From the NCBI GenBank assembly GCA_027625915.1, contig JANTQA010000075.1, positions 620,001-684,000 on the forward strand: a DNA stretch of 64,000 nucleotides, in the 5' to 3' direction. The notes beneath the pieces are model-generated. The model searched no databases and had not been told where the DNA came from. It worked only from the letters and a program-made list of their open reading frames with translations. Every line of letters starts with the position of its first letter. Within the stretch, counting starts at the first letter, position 1. Below, one piece after another: positions 51,950 through 64,000 of the stretch. Origin of the DNA: Anaeramoeba flamelloides. Lineage: Eukaryota; Metamonada; Anaeramoebidae. Position numbers and translations under genes: made by a program.

Positions 51950-54055
51950 TTTTTTCTAAATTTTTTTCAAAATTCTTTTTTCAATTATTTTTATGAAACT
52001 ATTTTTAAAAAAAGAATACTATTCCTAAAATTCAAGTCAATGAATTGGATTTTCGAAACAAAAAAATAACTATAAAAGATTCAACACATTATAAAGTAAA
52101 ATCAAGAAAAAAAATTAAGTCTGGTTCAGAATTATTTTGAATTTTCAATTAAATAAACATAAATTTAATAAAATCAAACAAATTTGTCCAATAAACAATA
52201 ATTTCTGAAAAAGAATTCAAAAAATATCCTATTTTCTTAAACCGAAGTTAGAATCAGATGAATTAAATGAAAATAGAATGTTAAATTTCATTTTGGAAAT
52301 TCTTTATATTTGTAAGTAATTTGTAGATCAAAAATTTTCCAAACAAAAGTTTTTCATTCAACAATTAAAAAAGAAATAAATAAGAAATGATTCTGTCAAA
52401 ATTTTCAGATATTATCGAGAAATAAATAAAATATTTTTTATTATTCTTTTCTTGAACATTTTTTTCATTTTTTTGATTTCTATTTTTTATTAGGTATGAA
52501 AATATATTATACAAGTATATCTGAAATTCTTATATTTGTTAAAAAATCAATATATTTAGTTACATAAATCATTTGAAAGATGTATTTTGGAATAGTCGGA
52601 TGGAACTAAAATTGGTAAAATATACTCCCCCCCCTCCCATTTTGAAACATCAAAATAAGAGTACAAATATTATATTGTTCTGGCCTTTATATAAATATTA
52701 TTGTTAAATAGTTTTTGAATTCTCCCCTTCTCAATTTTATTTATTATTTAATAAAATTTGGAGACAGGAGTTTTAGACTCTTTTTTCATTTTTCAAATTT
52801 TCTCATAATACCAGTGAAAAAAAATTTCTAGCATTTTTTTCTTTCAATTTAGATTTGAAATTTATTATTTTGTTACTCACATTTGGATTAATAAAAAACC
52901 TATAACTTTGTAATTTTAAAAATTTGGAATATCACATTTTTGAGTAATTGAAAATATAAGTAAAAAATCAAAAATATATTTCAATTTTATAGATCAAGAT
53001 ATAAAATTTAAGTAAACATTAACCATCGCTCTGGATAATAATATTGATTAAATCTTCAGAATATATTAAATTTAACCTTTTTGTAATTAAAGATATCATA
53101 AAAATAAGAAATATAAAACTTTCATAAATCTACCTATTAACTAATAAAAGTTAAGATCAATATTATATTTTAAAAGAAATTCAAAATTACAAATTTTAAA
53201 CATTTAATTAATTTTTAATTTGATAAAGGTGATTTAATATCATGAATTTGACTTAATTTAAAAAAAAAAAAATTCTAATATTAAAATATTTCTTAAAAAT
53301 TTTCAAATTGATATTAATTTTTTTTATAATATATATTAAAAGAAACATATAGGGAAGATAAAATCATTATTTTATAAATTAAAAAAATAAAAAAAATTTT
53401 AAAAGCTATAATTTCTAAAAAATTATCATTTATGTAAAGAATAATCAGACAAATTAGATTTAAAATTTCAATGATTCTTTTTTAATTTTTAAGATTTGAG
53501 ATAATTTTGATTTATACAATTACCAAAATGTGAAACTTGATCGTTGTAAAATATTTGAACAATATCCCAATTCGAAAGGTTATTGACTACTTAAAATTTT
53601 ATATCTTGATCTGTAAAACTAAAATATATTTTCGAATTTTTTACTATTTTTTCCAATTAACCCAGAAAACAATATTTTATTTGGTTTTTGAAATTTTAGG
53701 AGTTCCTGGTTATAAAGTAAGTTGTATTAAAAGAAAAAGGAGATTAATAATGAAATCAAACAAAAAAATCACCGATTATTCATGAAATAGTATTAAAAAC
53801 AACCCAAAGAAACCCGATTTACTGATATAATATTTTGGATATAAGTAAAATCAAAGAAAAAATATTGAATAATATATAAATTTTGAAATATTGAATAAAG
53901 TGAAATGATTAATCTAGTTACAAATTGTTGTAATAACCCTTTAACATTCTTTCACCAAGCCTGATATAAACACATTTTTTTTTTTGGTTTTTTACCCAAA
54001 TTATTAAATATTTATGAAACTATTAAAAAATCCATAAAATAGATAAACCCCCATA

Positions 54056-54253
54056 CAGTCAGTTTCACTTTTAAGGCACAAACTTACAACGAAATTTAAG
54101 GCACATAAAAAATCTCAAATTAAGGCACAAAATTTGTAATTATTTTTTTTACAATTTATTTTACTAGAATTTGAATTTTGTGCCTTAATTTGAGATTTTT
54201 TTTTGTGCCTTAAATTTCGTTGAAAGTTTGTGCCTTAAAAGTGAAACTGACTG
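54056..54253. mobile_element. CAGT-ended TA-flanked MITE, copy 5 (best preserved)
   Basis: Starts CAGTCAGTTTCACTTTTAAG and ends with the exact inverse of that CAGTCAGTTTCACTTTTAAG end, with TA at both borders (54054-54055, 54254-54255). The arms extend inward through GCACAAACT and TCAAATTAAGGCACAAAAT with few mismatches. At 198 bp it is close to the family consensus and probably the youngest copy here. Confidence 0.8.
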
Positions 54254-54288
54254 TATTCAAAAAAGAATCACAAAAAATAAACAAAATA

Positions 54289-54828
54289 AACTCTTTTTCA
54301 GTCAAAGCGGCCCAGTTTTATTGAAGAAATGGAAGACATTCTATGAGTTTAATTAATTACTCGTATCAAATAAAAATTTTCAATTTTTAGATCAAAATCA
54401 TTTTTTCTCATTTTGTAAAATTTTGTTTTTTTTGTTTTTTGCTGTTTTCTTTTTTATTTTTTTTTTAAAAAATTAACTCTGTAAAAAAAATGTTTGAAAA
54501 ACGAAATAAACATTAAGAAAAGTTAAGCTTTGTATGTTCTTTTAAAATTCATACATTTACAAGTAAAAAATCTTATTATCAACGATTTTAATTTCCTAAA
54601 GAAATTGAGAATTTTGCATCGAGACATTCAAAAGAATGGTGCCCAAAAAATTTTTTAACTTTTTTTTTTTTGAAATTTATGGTTTGTTCAGGGGTTTCTT
54701 TGATAATTATGGACTCTTATAAGAAGTTTATTATTTCTCGTATTTCTAAACAATCCAAGTTTGGTTGATTCTTAAAAATAAAGCGACTTTTTCATTTTTG
54801 GCTGGGCCCCTTTGAGTGAAATGGAGTT
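54289..54828. mobile_element. 540-bp TA-flanked element, copy 2
   Basis: Left end AACTCTTTTTCAGTCAAAGC followed by GGCCCAG; inverted right end AACTCCATTTCACTCAAAGG followed by GGCCCAG. About 27 bp of inverted similarity, bordered by TA. Non-coding. Uninterrupted, unlike the copy at 47719. It begins only 35 bp after the MITE at 54056-54253. Confidence 0.7.
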
Positions 54829-55173
54829 TATTTTTTCTTATTAATATTTTTTAAATAACGTGATTAAAATTTAAAAAACATTATAAAACTATAATTAGAA
54901 AAATATTGTTTTTAGTGTATTAATATTAAAAATTTTATTATTTTCTAACCCCTAATTGCCAAATTATCTTTATATTATGAAGAAAGTTACAAAAGACAAT
55001 GACCGAACAATTAATTACTAATACTGAATTTAATGGAACATAAAAGTATGCACAAATTTATGACCAAAATGAGAAAGTAAAGACACAAAAGATCAAGAGT
55101 TAGAGTAAAAAACCACAAAAGTTAAAAGAAAAGACAAAATTTAAACCATGAAGCCCACAATAAAAAATTTATA

Positions 55174-55350
55174 TAGTTAGTTCCTCTTTTAATACACAAA
55201 CTTTCAGTGAAATGTAAGGCACAAAAAAAAAATCTCAAATTAAAGGATATTTTTTGGAATTTTTTTTTTCAACCATTTTATTTTACTAGAATTTGAATCT
55301 TGTTCCTTAAATTCCACTGAAAGTTTGTTTCTTAAAAGTAGAATTGACTG
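55174..55350. mobile_element. CAGT-type TA-flanked MITE, copy 6 (shortened)
   Basis: Left TAGTTAGTTCCTCTTTTAAT and right AAAGTAGAATTGACTG, with TA at both borders. The 177-bp length and weaker arms mark it as an older, internally shortened copy. Confidence 0.6.
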
Positions 55351-57945
55351 TAATCAACAGAAAAACGGACTCAAATCAACAAAAGAGACAATGTTTGTGT
55401 TTTTTCAATGTTCTTCATTAAATAATAACATTATTTTTATTTGAGCATTTTCTTACCAGTTGTTTCTTTTGATCCCCCTTTAGATTTATTTCTTTTTATT
55501 TTCTTAATTACCTGATAATTTTTGGTTTTTTACCTTTACACCATAAAAATAATTAAAGTATACCATTTTCACCAATAATCGTGTAATATTTGATTCTATA
55601 TATAAATATCTAAAAATAAATTGAAGTAAAATGACTTTTAGTTTTAAATTTTTACTTCTTCAATTATGATTATAATATTGGGATATTCAACAATATCTTT
55701 TCCAATTCACCATTAAATTTTAAAAAATACAATTAATATAACAAAATAACGAGAATAGATAGTCAGGATTACTGCATTTTATCCTTTTTACCCAAGTAGA
55801 ATTCAAACAAAATCCCGTTTTTTAATCAATAAAACCAAACAATAAAAATCTTAAAAAATTTCAAAAACGAAAAAGAAAAACTTCAACATCCGAGGGAAAA
55901 AGAATCCATAGATCCCAAAAACCACTCAAATATAAATTAACCATAAAATAAAAAGGTATTTTAGAATGATCTATCTTTACTGACAAAAATTTTAAAAGGG
56001 AAAAAATCTTAATCAAATTGAAATATAAAATCATTATTTGTAGAATAAATCTAAAAAAATCAAATAATCACCCTCAGTTTTCTTTTTATTTTTCTTTTCC
56101 AAGCATTACATTCCAGGAATTATTTGTAATTCGTGTTTCCTATATTACTTTTTTTGGTATCTTTTTAATATATCCCCTTTCCAGTAAAAGAAATACATAT
56201 ATTATAAGTGGAATTACATACTCTACAAGAGTTTACATGACTATTAGAATAATTTTTTTTTTTTATTAAAAATTTCAAAATTGAAATCATTTATTTCCAT
56301 TTTTTCTCATTTTACTTTTATTTATTTTTTTCTATAGTTTTTTGATATACTTAATTCATTTGTAATTTTTTTTTATTGTAAGATCGATTACCACTTAGTA
56401 AAAACATGTTATTCAAAGGTTACCAAAAAAGTAAAAATGATTGGAGAGAAATCAAATGATTTTTCTATTTGAATTTTTTTTTTGGATCTTCAATAGAAAA
56501 ACAAAATGAGCATTTTTTTGTTTTTCTCTATAGGGTCACTAAGAATTTGATTTTTATTATTTTTTCAGAAAATATATTGATTTAATTGTTTTGCTTAATA
56601 CATAATATCAACTACCCCTTGCAGTGTTTATCATACTCATTATTTCTTATTTTTCTTTAAAGGTCAATTATAAAAAATATTTGATATTTGAAACAAATAT
56701 TGGCCCCTTTGACTGAAAAAAAGTTTATATTAGATTTAATAAGAGTTAAAATAAAAGGAATTTTGAAGATTTGCTAAATTTAAATCAGCTTTGAAAATTT
56801 CTGTATTGAATGAGAGTTTAAATCTAAAGTAAAAAAACTCATTTAATAATTACTCTTGCTTCGGGTAAATAAAGAATTATTCTAAACTAAAACCCAAAGA
56901 AATTCCGAAAATTAATAATTTATAATTATATTTTATGGATATGAGAACAAAAAAATGAGAATTAAGTGATGAAAATTTGAAACTTTGTAAAATTTATAGA
57001 AACCTTGCTCAAAAGAAATTCACAAAATGTTAATTTTTTTGAAAAAAATACTAAAATTTTAAAACATTCATAAACAATTGAAGAAATTTCTCTGTTTCAA
57101 CTAGAAGAACTAAAAAAAGAGCCAAACCAAGATTTATTATTTTTTATTTTTCTATTTTTTAAGTTTCTATTTCTTGATTTCTGAAACTAATAAAAAGATA
57201 TACTTTCTGCAAAAGAAACGTTTAAATATTTTTTCAATCAATTGAAAACAAAAAAAAAAATAATAAGTATTTTATTTGTTTTGCTTAATTTTAAAAACTT
57301 GATTTTGAGTTTGTTTTTATTTTTTATTTCCTTGTGATAAAATATCATTTTAATAGAGAAAATGAAATAGAAATATATATTATAATAAAATAAAAACAAA
57401 ACCAAAATACAAAAAAAAATATTTGTCTAAAGATTTAATATGGTTAATTTTGTTAGTTAATAATCGTTAAATAAGCCAAATTTGTGATTAATGGGCAAAC
57501 TTTATCATTGTTATTTATTTCTTTTTTCATTTATCTTTCAAAAAAAAAAAATGATCACATTATATTTTTTTATTTATTAATCTATATTGGTTCTTATCTC
57601 TAAACACTTTAGTAAAATACATTATATATATATATATATATATAAATAAACAATTAAACAAATTTTTTTCAAATATAAAATCTTTCCCAATTATTGAAAT
57701 TCAACTAATATAATTTTATTCTAAAACCCCCTTTCAGAAATTTATGTTTAAAAGTGTATCTTGAGTGTAAACTTATTACTTCTATGCCAATAATAATACA
57801 GTCTTATTATTCTTTTGTTTTTTCTATTTATATTTAAATTTTTGATTATATTTATTAATTTATTTATTTAGAGAAAGGTGCAATTTTCTAAAATTTATTA
57901 AAATAAAAAAAAAAGAGAAGAAAAATAATTAAAATATTATAATTG

Positions 57946-58399
57946 TTGAGAGAAAAATGTTTGACACAGAAAAATGGTTGGACACCTTTTTTAATTGAGA
58001 ACATTAGTAAAATTGAAAATCAAATCCTATTGATAACTAGGTGACTTTTCTATAAATCCAGGTTTAAAGGTGTTCCAAGTTCATTAATCTGTGTTTTGTG
58101 TAGAATACTCATTTGAATGGTTGACAACTAAAGTAGATCATGCAATTTTAACAAAAATCCTAGTTTTAGTATAAAGTTTACTATTAATTCTGAAAATGGT
58201 AATTTTTAAACTTGATTTACATTATAAGAGATAAGGTTTTGAAAAAGTAGAATTACATTAATTGTTATTCTAATAATTAGATAATTGTTATTTTCTGTAG
58301 TTATTTCACAAACGATTGAAATTAAAAATCATTTTCAGTAAGGTTCCCAATTAAAAATGCTATCCAACCATTTTTCTGTGTCCAACATTTTTCTCTCAA
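57946..58399. mobile_element. 454-bp element with about 37-bp inverted ends
   Basis: TTGAGAGAAAAATGTTTGAC (57946) continuing ACAGAAAAATGGTTGGA is repeated inverted at 58363-58399 with one or two mismatches. The near-identity of such long ends indicates a recent or actively conserved element. The target-site duplication is not clear. Interior without coding capacity. No second copy in the window. Confidence 0.7.
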
Positions 58400-58449
58400 T
58401 AGTAATCGAAAAATCATAATATCATTTTTATTACATAATTAAAAAAAAA

Positions 58450-58860
58450 AAAAAACACTTCTAGGTTTACTTGTGTTTTCTATTTATTTGTGAAGTGTTC
58501 TAGGTTTTTTTTACTTTTTGAAATAAATAGAAAATTTTAATACATTTTCGGTTTATTTCAAAAAGTAAAAAAAACCTAACGAAAATCTATTGATTTTCCA
58601 AATAAATAGAAAACTCAAAAAAACCTAACGAAAATCAATAGATTTTACAGATAATAAAATAAAAAAAATAAAAACACAAGAAAAGATCCATTGGACCTTT
58701 TTTTAATTTTTGTTTTGATCTGAAAATCAATAGATTTTCGAAACAAAAGCAATAATTAAAAAAAATCTTTCGTTAGGTTTTTTTAATTTTTGAAATTAAA
58801 AGAAAATTGCTGAAATTTTCAGTTTATTTCTTAAATTAACAAAAATCTAGGCACTTTACG
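58450..58860. repeat. Cluster of imperfect hairpins around CTAGG and AACCTAACG
   Basis: A 26-bp arm at 58500-58525 pairs with 58553-58578. The motif AACCTAACGAAAATC recurs three times (one inverted, near 58770), and CTAGG occurs near both edges. It looks like a rearranged inverted-repeat element of a family different from the others. Structure only; no coding. Confidence 0.4.
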
Positions 58861-59119
58861 ACACTCAACAACATATGACGGCACTTGAAAAGAATTCACA
58901 GGAGGGTAAAAACTCGATAAATTTTCTGATTATATTATTTTTAAATGGGTAGACCTTTATAAGTATGAGTGTATTTTATAAGCATTTTTTCTCATCATAA
59001 TTTTTACACATAAACATCTAATAAGATTCTGATTTCAATTGAAATGACAAATTAGTTATATCCCAAGTCAAAAAAAACCAAAATGTAAAATTAAAGGGTG
59101 ATAATTTTAGAAAAGAGGC

Positions 59120-59433
59120 TTATTTACAGACAATTTTTATTTTGAAATTGATTTGTTCAAATCTATTTAGTGTTGTTTCTTCGAAATAACATTTGATATT
59201 ATTTTTGGGAAATTGAAACAAAAAATTTCCTTTTTAGAGTACAACAAATTTTATGACTATATTTTGATGTTTGTTAACGAACGAACAAAAAGAAAAAGAT
59301 AAGTGATGTAAATATGACAAAAAAAAAAAAAAATAAAAAATAATAATGCTAAAAAGGTAATAAATTTTATTTTTACCTCTTCCGTTTTTATTTTTTTCTC
59401 GTTTCTTTATTTTAATTCTTTGAGGAAAATACT
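59120..59433 (-). CDS. Possible 3' exons of an unidentified gene
   Basis: Exon 59377-59433 follows a strong pyrimidine tract ending TTTTTTTTTAG and has a GTAAAA donor. Exon 59120-59229 follows AAAAAG and continues in frame to TAA, giving YFPQRIKIKKREKNKNGRG then GNFLFQFPKNNIKCYFEETT and a further 16 residues. The 147-bp intron has the usual length here. Not recognised. The upstream exon is missing: only 126 bp separate the first block from the BLOC1S2 stop codon. The phase fits the donor of BLOC1S2 exon 1, so these could be alternative terminal exons of that gene, or the remains of a separate one. Confidence 0.27.
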
Positions 59434-59559
59434 CTAAAAAAAAATCAAACAAAGAACCAAAAAAAAAACACTTATGACAAATCAAAAAAATAATCTTAAA
59501 TTCATAATTAGTTTTTCAGAAGAAATCTAATAACCAGACTAAATCTAATCAAGTATAAT

Positions 59560-60469
59560 TTACTTTCTGTTTCGATCTCGAACAGAATTCTCCAATTGAA
59601 CAAATGCTTGTTGCAAATTTTTTGAATATGAATCCAATTCTTGAACAGTCTTATAAAGATCGTCAACGTTTAGGACAATTGTATCAATAGAGTCTAAATA
59701 TGGTTTTATTGAACTTTCTGTTAAATTAATTTGATTGAGAAGATTAGTTGTGTTAGAAATACATTTAAAAATAAGAAAAAGAGAAAATATTTTAAGAAGA
59801 ACAAGGTTTGTGATTAAGTTATGAGGATTAGAATTGGTTAAAAAAGAAAACTAAAGTCACAGTCAGACGAATAATAAAAAGGTGATCACGGTGATGATGG
59901 TAAAGAAAAAAAAGAAGAAAAAATAGAGAAAAAGAAGAAAAAAAAATAGAAAAAAAAGATTTCTTATTTTTTTTTTTGAAAGAAGATAATTTTATACCTT
60001 TTTCTTCAATGGTATGAAGTTCTTTCAACACTTGACTTGATTTTTGTTTCATTTGAGAATATTTGTTTGTTGAAAGCTCGTTCATTTCTTGTAAGGCTGT
60101 AAAATCTTCTTTCACAATTTTAAATTGCCCTTGTGCATATTCAGTGACATTTGTAAATAGATCCTTGGTTAGTGAATTTAATTTTTCTTCTGGGTTTACT
60201 TGTTTAACAATAGGTTGTTTTGTACTTGTACTCGTTTTTTTTTTCGATCCTCTTCGTTTTTTTGTTTTAGATTTTGATCTTACTTTTTTTTTTTTTGTTT
60301 CTTTTTTTTCATTTGGCTTGTTAGTTTTTTTTTTTTCTTTTTTTTCTACTGTTTTTTTTTTTTCTTCTTTTTCCTCTTTTTTTTCTGTTTCTTTTTTGGT
60401 TTCATCGTTTTTTGTTTCTTTTGTTTCTTTTGTTTCTTGTGTTTCTTGTATTTCTTGTTTTTCTGACAT
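59560..60469 (-). CDS. BLOC1S2: BLOC-1 subunit 2 (BLOS2)
   Basis: BLOS2 is a coiled-coil subunit of BLOC-1 and BORC, complexes that work on endosome-to-lysosome-related organelle traffic and lysosome positioning. Exons 59998-60469 and 59560-59717 (intron 280 bp, donor GTATAA, acceptor TTTAACAG) give 209 residues. Residues 97-205 match the whole BLOS2 domain: LTKDLFTNVTEYAQGQFKIV, EDFTALQEMNELSTNKYSQM, SSIKPYLDSIDTIVLNVDDL and LDSYSKNLQQAFVQLE, parallel to the human EDYKLLENMNKLTSLKYLEM and LQPYLDQINVIEEQV segments. The first 95 residues are an extension of Glu/Thr/Lys repeats turning into a Lys/Arg-rich stretch, not present in animal BLOS2 and possibly disordered. The ATG at 60469 is the first in frame. 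Confidence 0.88.
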
Positions 60470-62751
60470 AAGTAAAGAAATTTATTATCAAATAAAGTTA
60501 AAAGAATGATAACTTTTAATATTTTTTTATTAATAGGATATCATTAAGGCGATGCTATAAAAAGGACACTAACCCTATTTTTTTTTTTTTATGTTGTTCT
60601 TAATTCATTACCAATCACTTCTAACAAAAAAAATTATCCGAATGAACTAAAATTTTGAATTTTTATTTTTCATTATTTTTTGCATAAATATTATCAATGA
60701 TTAAAAAATTGGAATTAACATAGAATTGTTTTGAAGTGGATAATAATGTTGATTAATGATATTAATTGCATAACAAATGGATCAAAATTTTCATTCATCT
60801 TTCCAAAAAAATTACCTTCCAAGAATTATAACAAATCATTAAAATTACCTTTTTCTCAAAAGGTAAATTAATCATTTAAACTGATAAATGCAATTAAAAT
60901 TTTGAAATTTTACTTGATTTAAAAAATCTTTTTTTAGGAAAGCTGAATAAAAATTTTGTTACATTTATTTTGCAACCAATAGTATCAAAACTTTTCTTTA
61001 CTTGTAAAATTATTTTAGGTTATCTGGATTCAATTCAAGTCATGTTCAGAAAGTAGATTTTCTTTAAACATCTTATTCGATTTTTAATTGGCAATCTTAG
61101 AGGGAAACCAAGAATTTTCATTTTCAAAACCTTTAATATTCTAGCTATTGGGCTTAGAAATTTAAGGACTACGTCTCGAAGCTTGAGAGTGCTAATTTAT
61201 TAGGACATTTTACTTTTACTAATAAAATAGAATTTCCATTTTAAAGAAATCTTATAAAAAATAATTAGTTTCGAAGTTCAAATCAGATATATATTTATAT
61301 ATGAACAATAACTATTTTTAAAAGTTATTAATAATAAATAAAAAATAAAAATTATAAAAATGGATCATTGAAGGAAAATTTACAAAAATAAAGTGACTTT
61401 AACTATTTTCAAGTATAAATTCAAATTTGTAAAAGTAACTATAAAAACTATTTTTTTAATATATCTAGGAATTTTTTTATGTTTATAGATTTTTATGGGA
61501 ATAATGAAATATTAAAATCTAATTTTGGCGGAATTTCTAATAGAGTGAAAATTGAGAAAATTATTGGAATTTGAAAAATTTTCCATTTTTTTGACAAAGG
61601 ATATCTCAAGTAGGTAAATATTATTGAGATTATTTAACTCATTCAAGATTCTTTTCATGGAAAATTTTCATGTTTTCACCCGAGAAGGGAGTACTTAAAG
61701 GTGATCACATTTCATTTGATTTTTATTTTTTATTTATTAAAATTTTTATCATTTTTTTATTCTATGTCATACCAATTAAAAAAAAGTATTAAATAAAAAT
61801 ATAATATGGGAAAAACAAACAGATATATATTTCAATATATATTCTTTGTATATTATTCGATGAATAAAAAAGCAAAAATGTGAGAAATCCATTCCTATTT
61901 ATTAGGAAAAGCTTATTATTATAGTAAAAATAACTATATCTTAGTTGAATAATTTGTTTTATAATATAATAACATAAATCGTTGATCTTTACTTTTTGGA
62001 GTGAAAGAAAATATTAAGAGAAATGAAATATTGTTCAAGAAGTATTTCTATCGAATTAGAAACTTTGAAAAAAATTCCTTTTAAGATTTATTATGCAAAT
62101 AATGTCAAGTTTATCCAAATTATGTATTTCGAAATTATTATCCAATAAAAAATAGTATTTTTTAATATGATAATTTCATAGATATGAATAGAATAAAATA
62201 TATACAGATATATGATTTTTAGTTTTTTTTATCTTTTTAATTATTTATATGATTAAAAATATACAATTCAATTCTCAACTAAATCTAAATAAATTCCTGG
62301 GATTAAATTGAGCTCAGACATCCTCAAATAATTTTAAAAGTTAATAAAAGGTTTGATATTATTCAATATTATTATCCACTTAAAATAAAGTATATATGTA
62401 TTATAGATTGTTTCTAATTGATAATAAATATAAAAAAATATTATAAAATAATAAAAAAAAACAAAAAAATAAAGAAAAATACTTTAAATTCATCCTAATA
62501 ATTTTTAATACAATAAAAATTTGAAAATAACGAAACTATTTCGATTATAATATTTTTATTTTGAAATTTCAGTTTTTTTTACATAAACAACTCTTTTTAG
62601 AAAATAAAAAAATATATGTTATTTAATTATCATACCGAAAATCTCGCCAAATCATTATAATTTGTTTGAATTGACAAAAAATAAAAATGAATAATGTATT
62701 ATAAGGATTTAAATATTTATTGAAGTTATGTATATTTATAATATAACATTA
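60470..62751. other. AT-rich interval with a dispersed repeat
   Basis: A GC-richer patch at 61016-61260 is open in several frames on both strands, which argues against coding. The dispersed repeat partner lies at 61390-61710. Nothing else was recognised. Confidence 0.5.
61390..61710. repeat. Dispersed repeat, copy 2 (partner 1060-1425)
   Basis: Aligns to copy 1 through ttttcaagta, gtttatagattt and the GC-richer cctttaag (minus strand) end. More AT-biased than copy 1, as expected of an older copy. Confidence 0.5.
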
Positions 62752-64000
62752 GAGATTTTGATGAGATCTGTCATCAAGTCACAATAAATTTACCAAAATC
62801 ACGATAATTTCTATTAAATCGGAATTTTCAATATCAGACAATCAAGATTTGATATATTGTGATAAAAAAAATCGAGATATTCCATAAAAAGTCACAAAAA
62901 TTATTTAAAAATCGCGATAAATGCCAAAATATCAGGATTAATAAGTAACAGCATATTTTAGTCGATGTGTATTGATGTTAATTCAGTAATATTTTTATTA
63001 AGAAAAACTTTTTTTGATCAAAAAAAGATCTTGTGAAAAAAAGTTATTCTTTGAAATAAAAAAAAAATACTTGATTCAATCAATAATCAGAACAAAGAGT
63101 TTTATTATATTATATTTTGATTTGTTTGACAAACATATCCGATCCTTTTAGATACAGAAAAATAATAAATAAAAAAAAATAAATATTTTCTCAGTCAAAG
63201 ATAGTGTTGTAAATTGTGTTGAATAAAATAGCTTCAAAAACAACCAACCATCCTCACCTTCTTTTAAGAATGTGTTCTTGAGTTAAAACATTTTCAATAT
63301 TCTAGAAAAGCTGAAATGGGTTGGATAACTTTACAAAAGCTTTCACAACATTTTTATCCCAATTATCAACAATTCACCGGATTTTTTGTACAAAAGCTTT
63401 CTTCTCCTTATTCTTCTTCTTCTTTGAGCTTCATTTTATTGAAAAAAAAAAAAAATAGAGCCCAAGCTTAGGGGTTTTTGTTTGATCGATCACCAATAAG
63501 AATGAGGATTATTCTTTATTCTTTTTGTTTATTTGACCTATGGAAGTAATAACTCCATTTTTTTTTTAAAAAGAAATCATTTTTAATTTCAAGTAGATTA
63601 CTAAAAGGAATGTTATTTATTTGATAAAATTTGTTTGAGATTTTATATTTTGTTAAAAAAAAAAAATATGAAAAGAAAAAAAAAATTCTACTAAAAACAT
63701 TCTCATTCTGTTTATAATAGGTTTCTGTCTTTCAAAACTTTCAAACACTTGAAGACAATTCACAATACTTTCAAACACTTTCAAACACTTTCTAACATTC
63801 TAATGGGAAAAAGTGTTATAAAAGTCTCAAGAATTTGTAAAAGTCAAAATATTTTTTTTAAAGCGATTTCAATAAATATATTTTTCATCTTTTCGCCATA
63901 ATATTTTATCATGATAATGTGGAGTATCGCGATTTTATGATATTTTGTTATAAAGTATGGCTAATCACACTTTTTTTAATATTATCACAAATAATTTTTA
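62752..64000. mobile_element. TA-flanked TCGCGATAA element, copy 2 (runs off the window)
   Basis: Starts TA-GAGATTTTGATGA, followed by cacgataattt, aatcgcgataaatgccaaaa and the whole series of landmarks of copy 1 in the same order (gatcaccaataagaa, tctttcaaaactttcaaaca, aagtgtt..aaaagtctcaag, ttttcgccataat). Clearly older than copy 1: many CGCGATAA motifs are changed to CACGATAA or similar. The right end is expected within about 60 bases beyond 64000. Confidence 0.75.

Larger units (their letters stand above)
51950..59119. other. 7-kb repeat-bearing interval, no recognised gene
   Basis: Holds the MITE at 54056-54253, the 540-bp element at 54289-54828, the MITE at 55174-55350, an isolated right-end-like GGCCCCTTTGACTGAAAAAA at 56703, an (AT)n tract at 57625-57645, the inverted-repeat element at 57946-58399 and a cluster of hairpins at 58450-58860. 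A C run (nine C) lies at 52627. Open frames near 53537-53785 and 56018-56269 are AT-rich and featureless. Confidence 0.5.

Noticed and set aside
53537-53785. 82-codon plus-strand frame
   Set aside because: AT-driven Ile/Tyr/Phe/Lys composition with no domain and no neighbouring exons. A short GVPGYK block with AG/GTAAGT borders inside it is probably chance.
55437-55540. Lysine-rich minus-strand frame ending near 55437 (KGGSKETTGKKMLK)
   Set aside because: The upstream part falls out of frame on careful reading and no acceptor fits.
61016-61260. GC-richer patch with several short open frames
   Set aside because: It is open in several frames on both strands, as expected for non-coding DNA of higher GC, with no consistent exon.

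Overview
The window is very AT-rich DNA (roughly 75-80% A+T by eye, with long poly-A and poly-T runs) from a eukaryote. It has spliced genes with GT-AG introns, standard stop codons and a strong lysine/asparagine bias. The gene set (MCM7, soluble pyrophosphatase, BLOC-1 subunit 2, serine carboxypeptidase, dual-specificity phosphatase, a B-box/class-3 lipase/GTPase fusion) fits a free-living amoeboid protist. Low-complexity lysine tails and B-box and lipase fusions would suit an Anaeramoeba-like metamonad, but that placement is inference. No rRNA, tRNA, CRISPR array or virus-like element was seen.

Layout. 1-6052, minus: most of MCM7 in six visible exons, with the C-terminus beyond the left edge. 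10714-11677, minus: soluble inorganic pyrophosphatase, three exons. 15600-16250, plus: single-exon UBL-UBA protein. 18022-19337 and 22761-23197, plus: two possible small spliced genes. 23244-23846, minus: THEP1-type NTPase. 27723-35346, plus: the most remarkable gene, a 1,425-residue protein joining a B-box zinc finger, a class-3 lipase, a glycine-rich hydrophobic segment and a P-loop GTPase. 39077-47205, plus: secreted serine carboxypeptidase, four exons with very long introns. 49222-49834: a possible divergent pair of small genes. 49982-51949, minus: dual-specificity phosphatase. 59560-60469, minus: BLOC-1 subunit 2, with two further exon-like blocks just downstream.

The rest is AT-rich DNA dense with short non-autonomous DNA elements. 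They include a six-copy TA-flanked family of about 200 bp with CAGT ends; a 1.13-kb TA-flanked element whose end regions carry iterated TCGCGATAA; a 540-bp TA-flanked element, one copy of which is split by a member of the 200-bp family; TTAA-flanked elements with GGGACTAGT ends; and several single inverted-repeat elements. No transposase gene is visible, so movement must have depended on enzymes coded elsewhere. Introns are either short (117-280 bp) or longer than 0.9 kb, and most of the long ones contain recognisable repeat copies.

The genes do not form one pathway. MCM7 is replication, the pyrophosphatase is basic metabolism, BLOC1S2 and the carboxypeptidase belong to the endolysosomal system, and the B-box/lipase/GTPase protein is plausibly a membrane-lipid-acting enzyme coupled to a GTPase switch.
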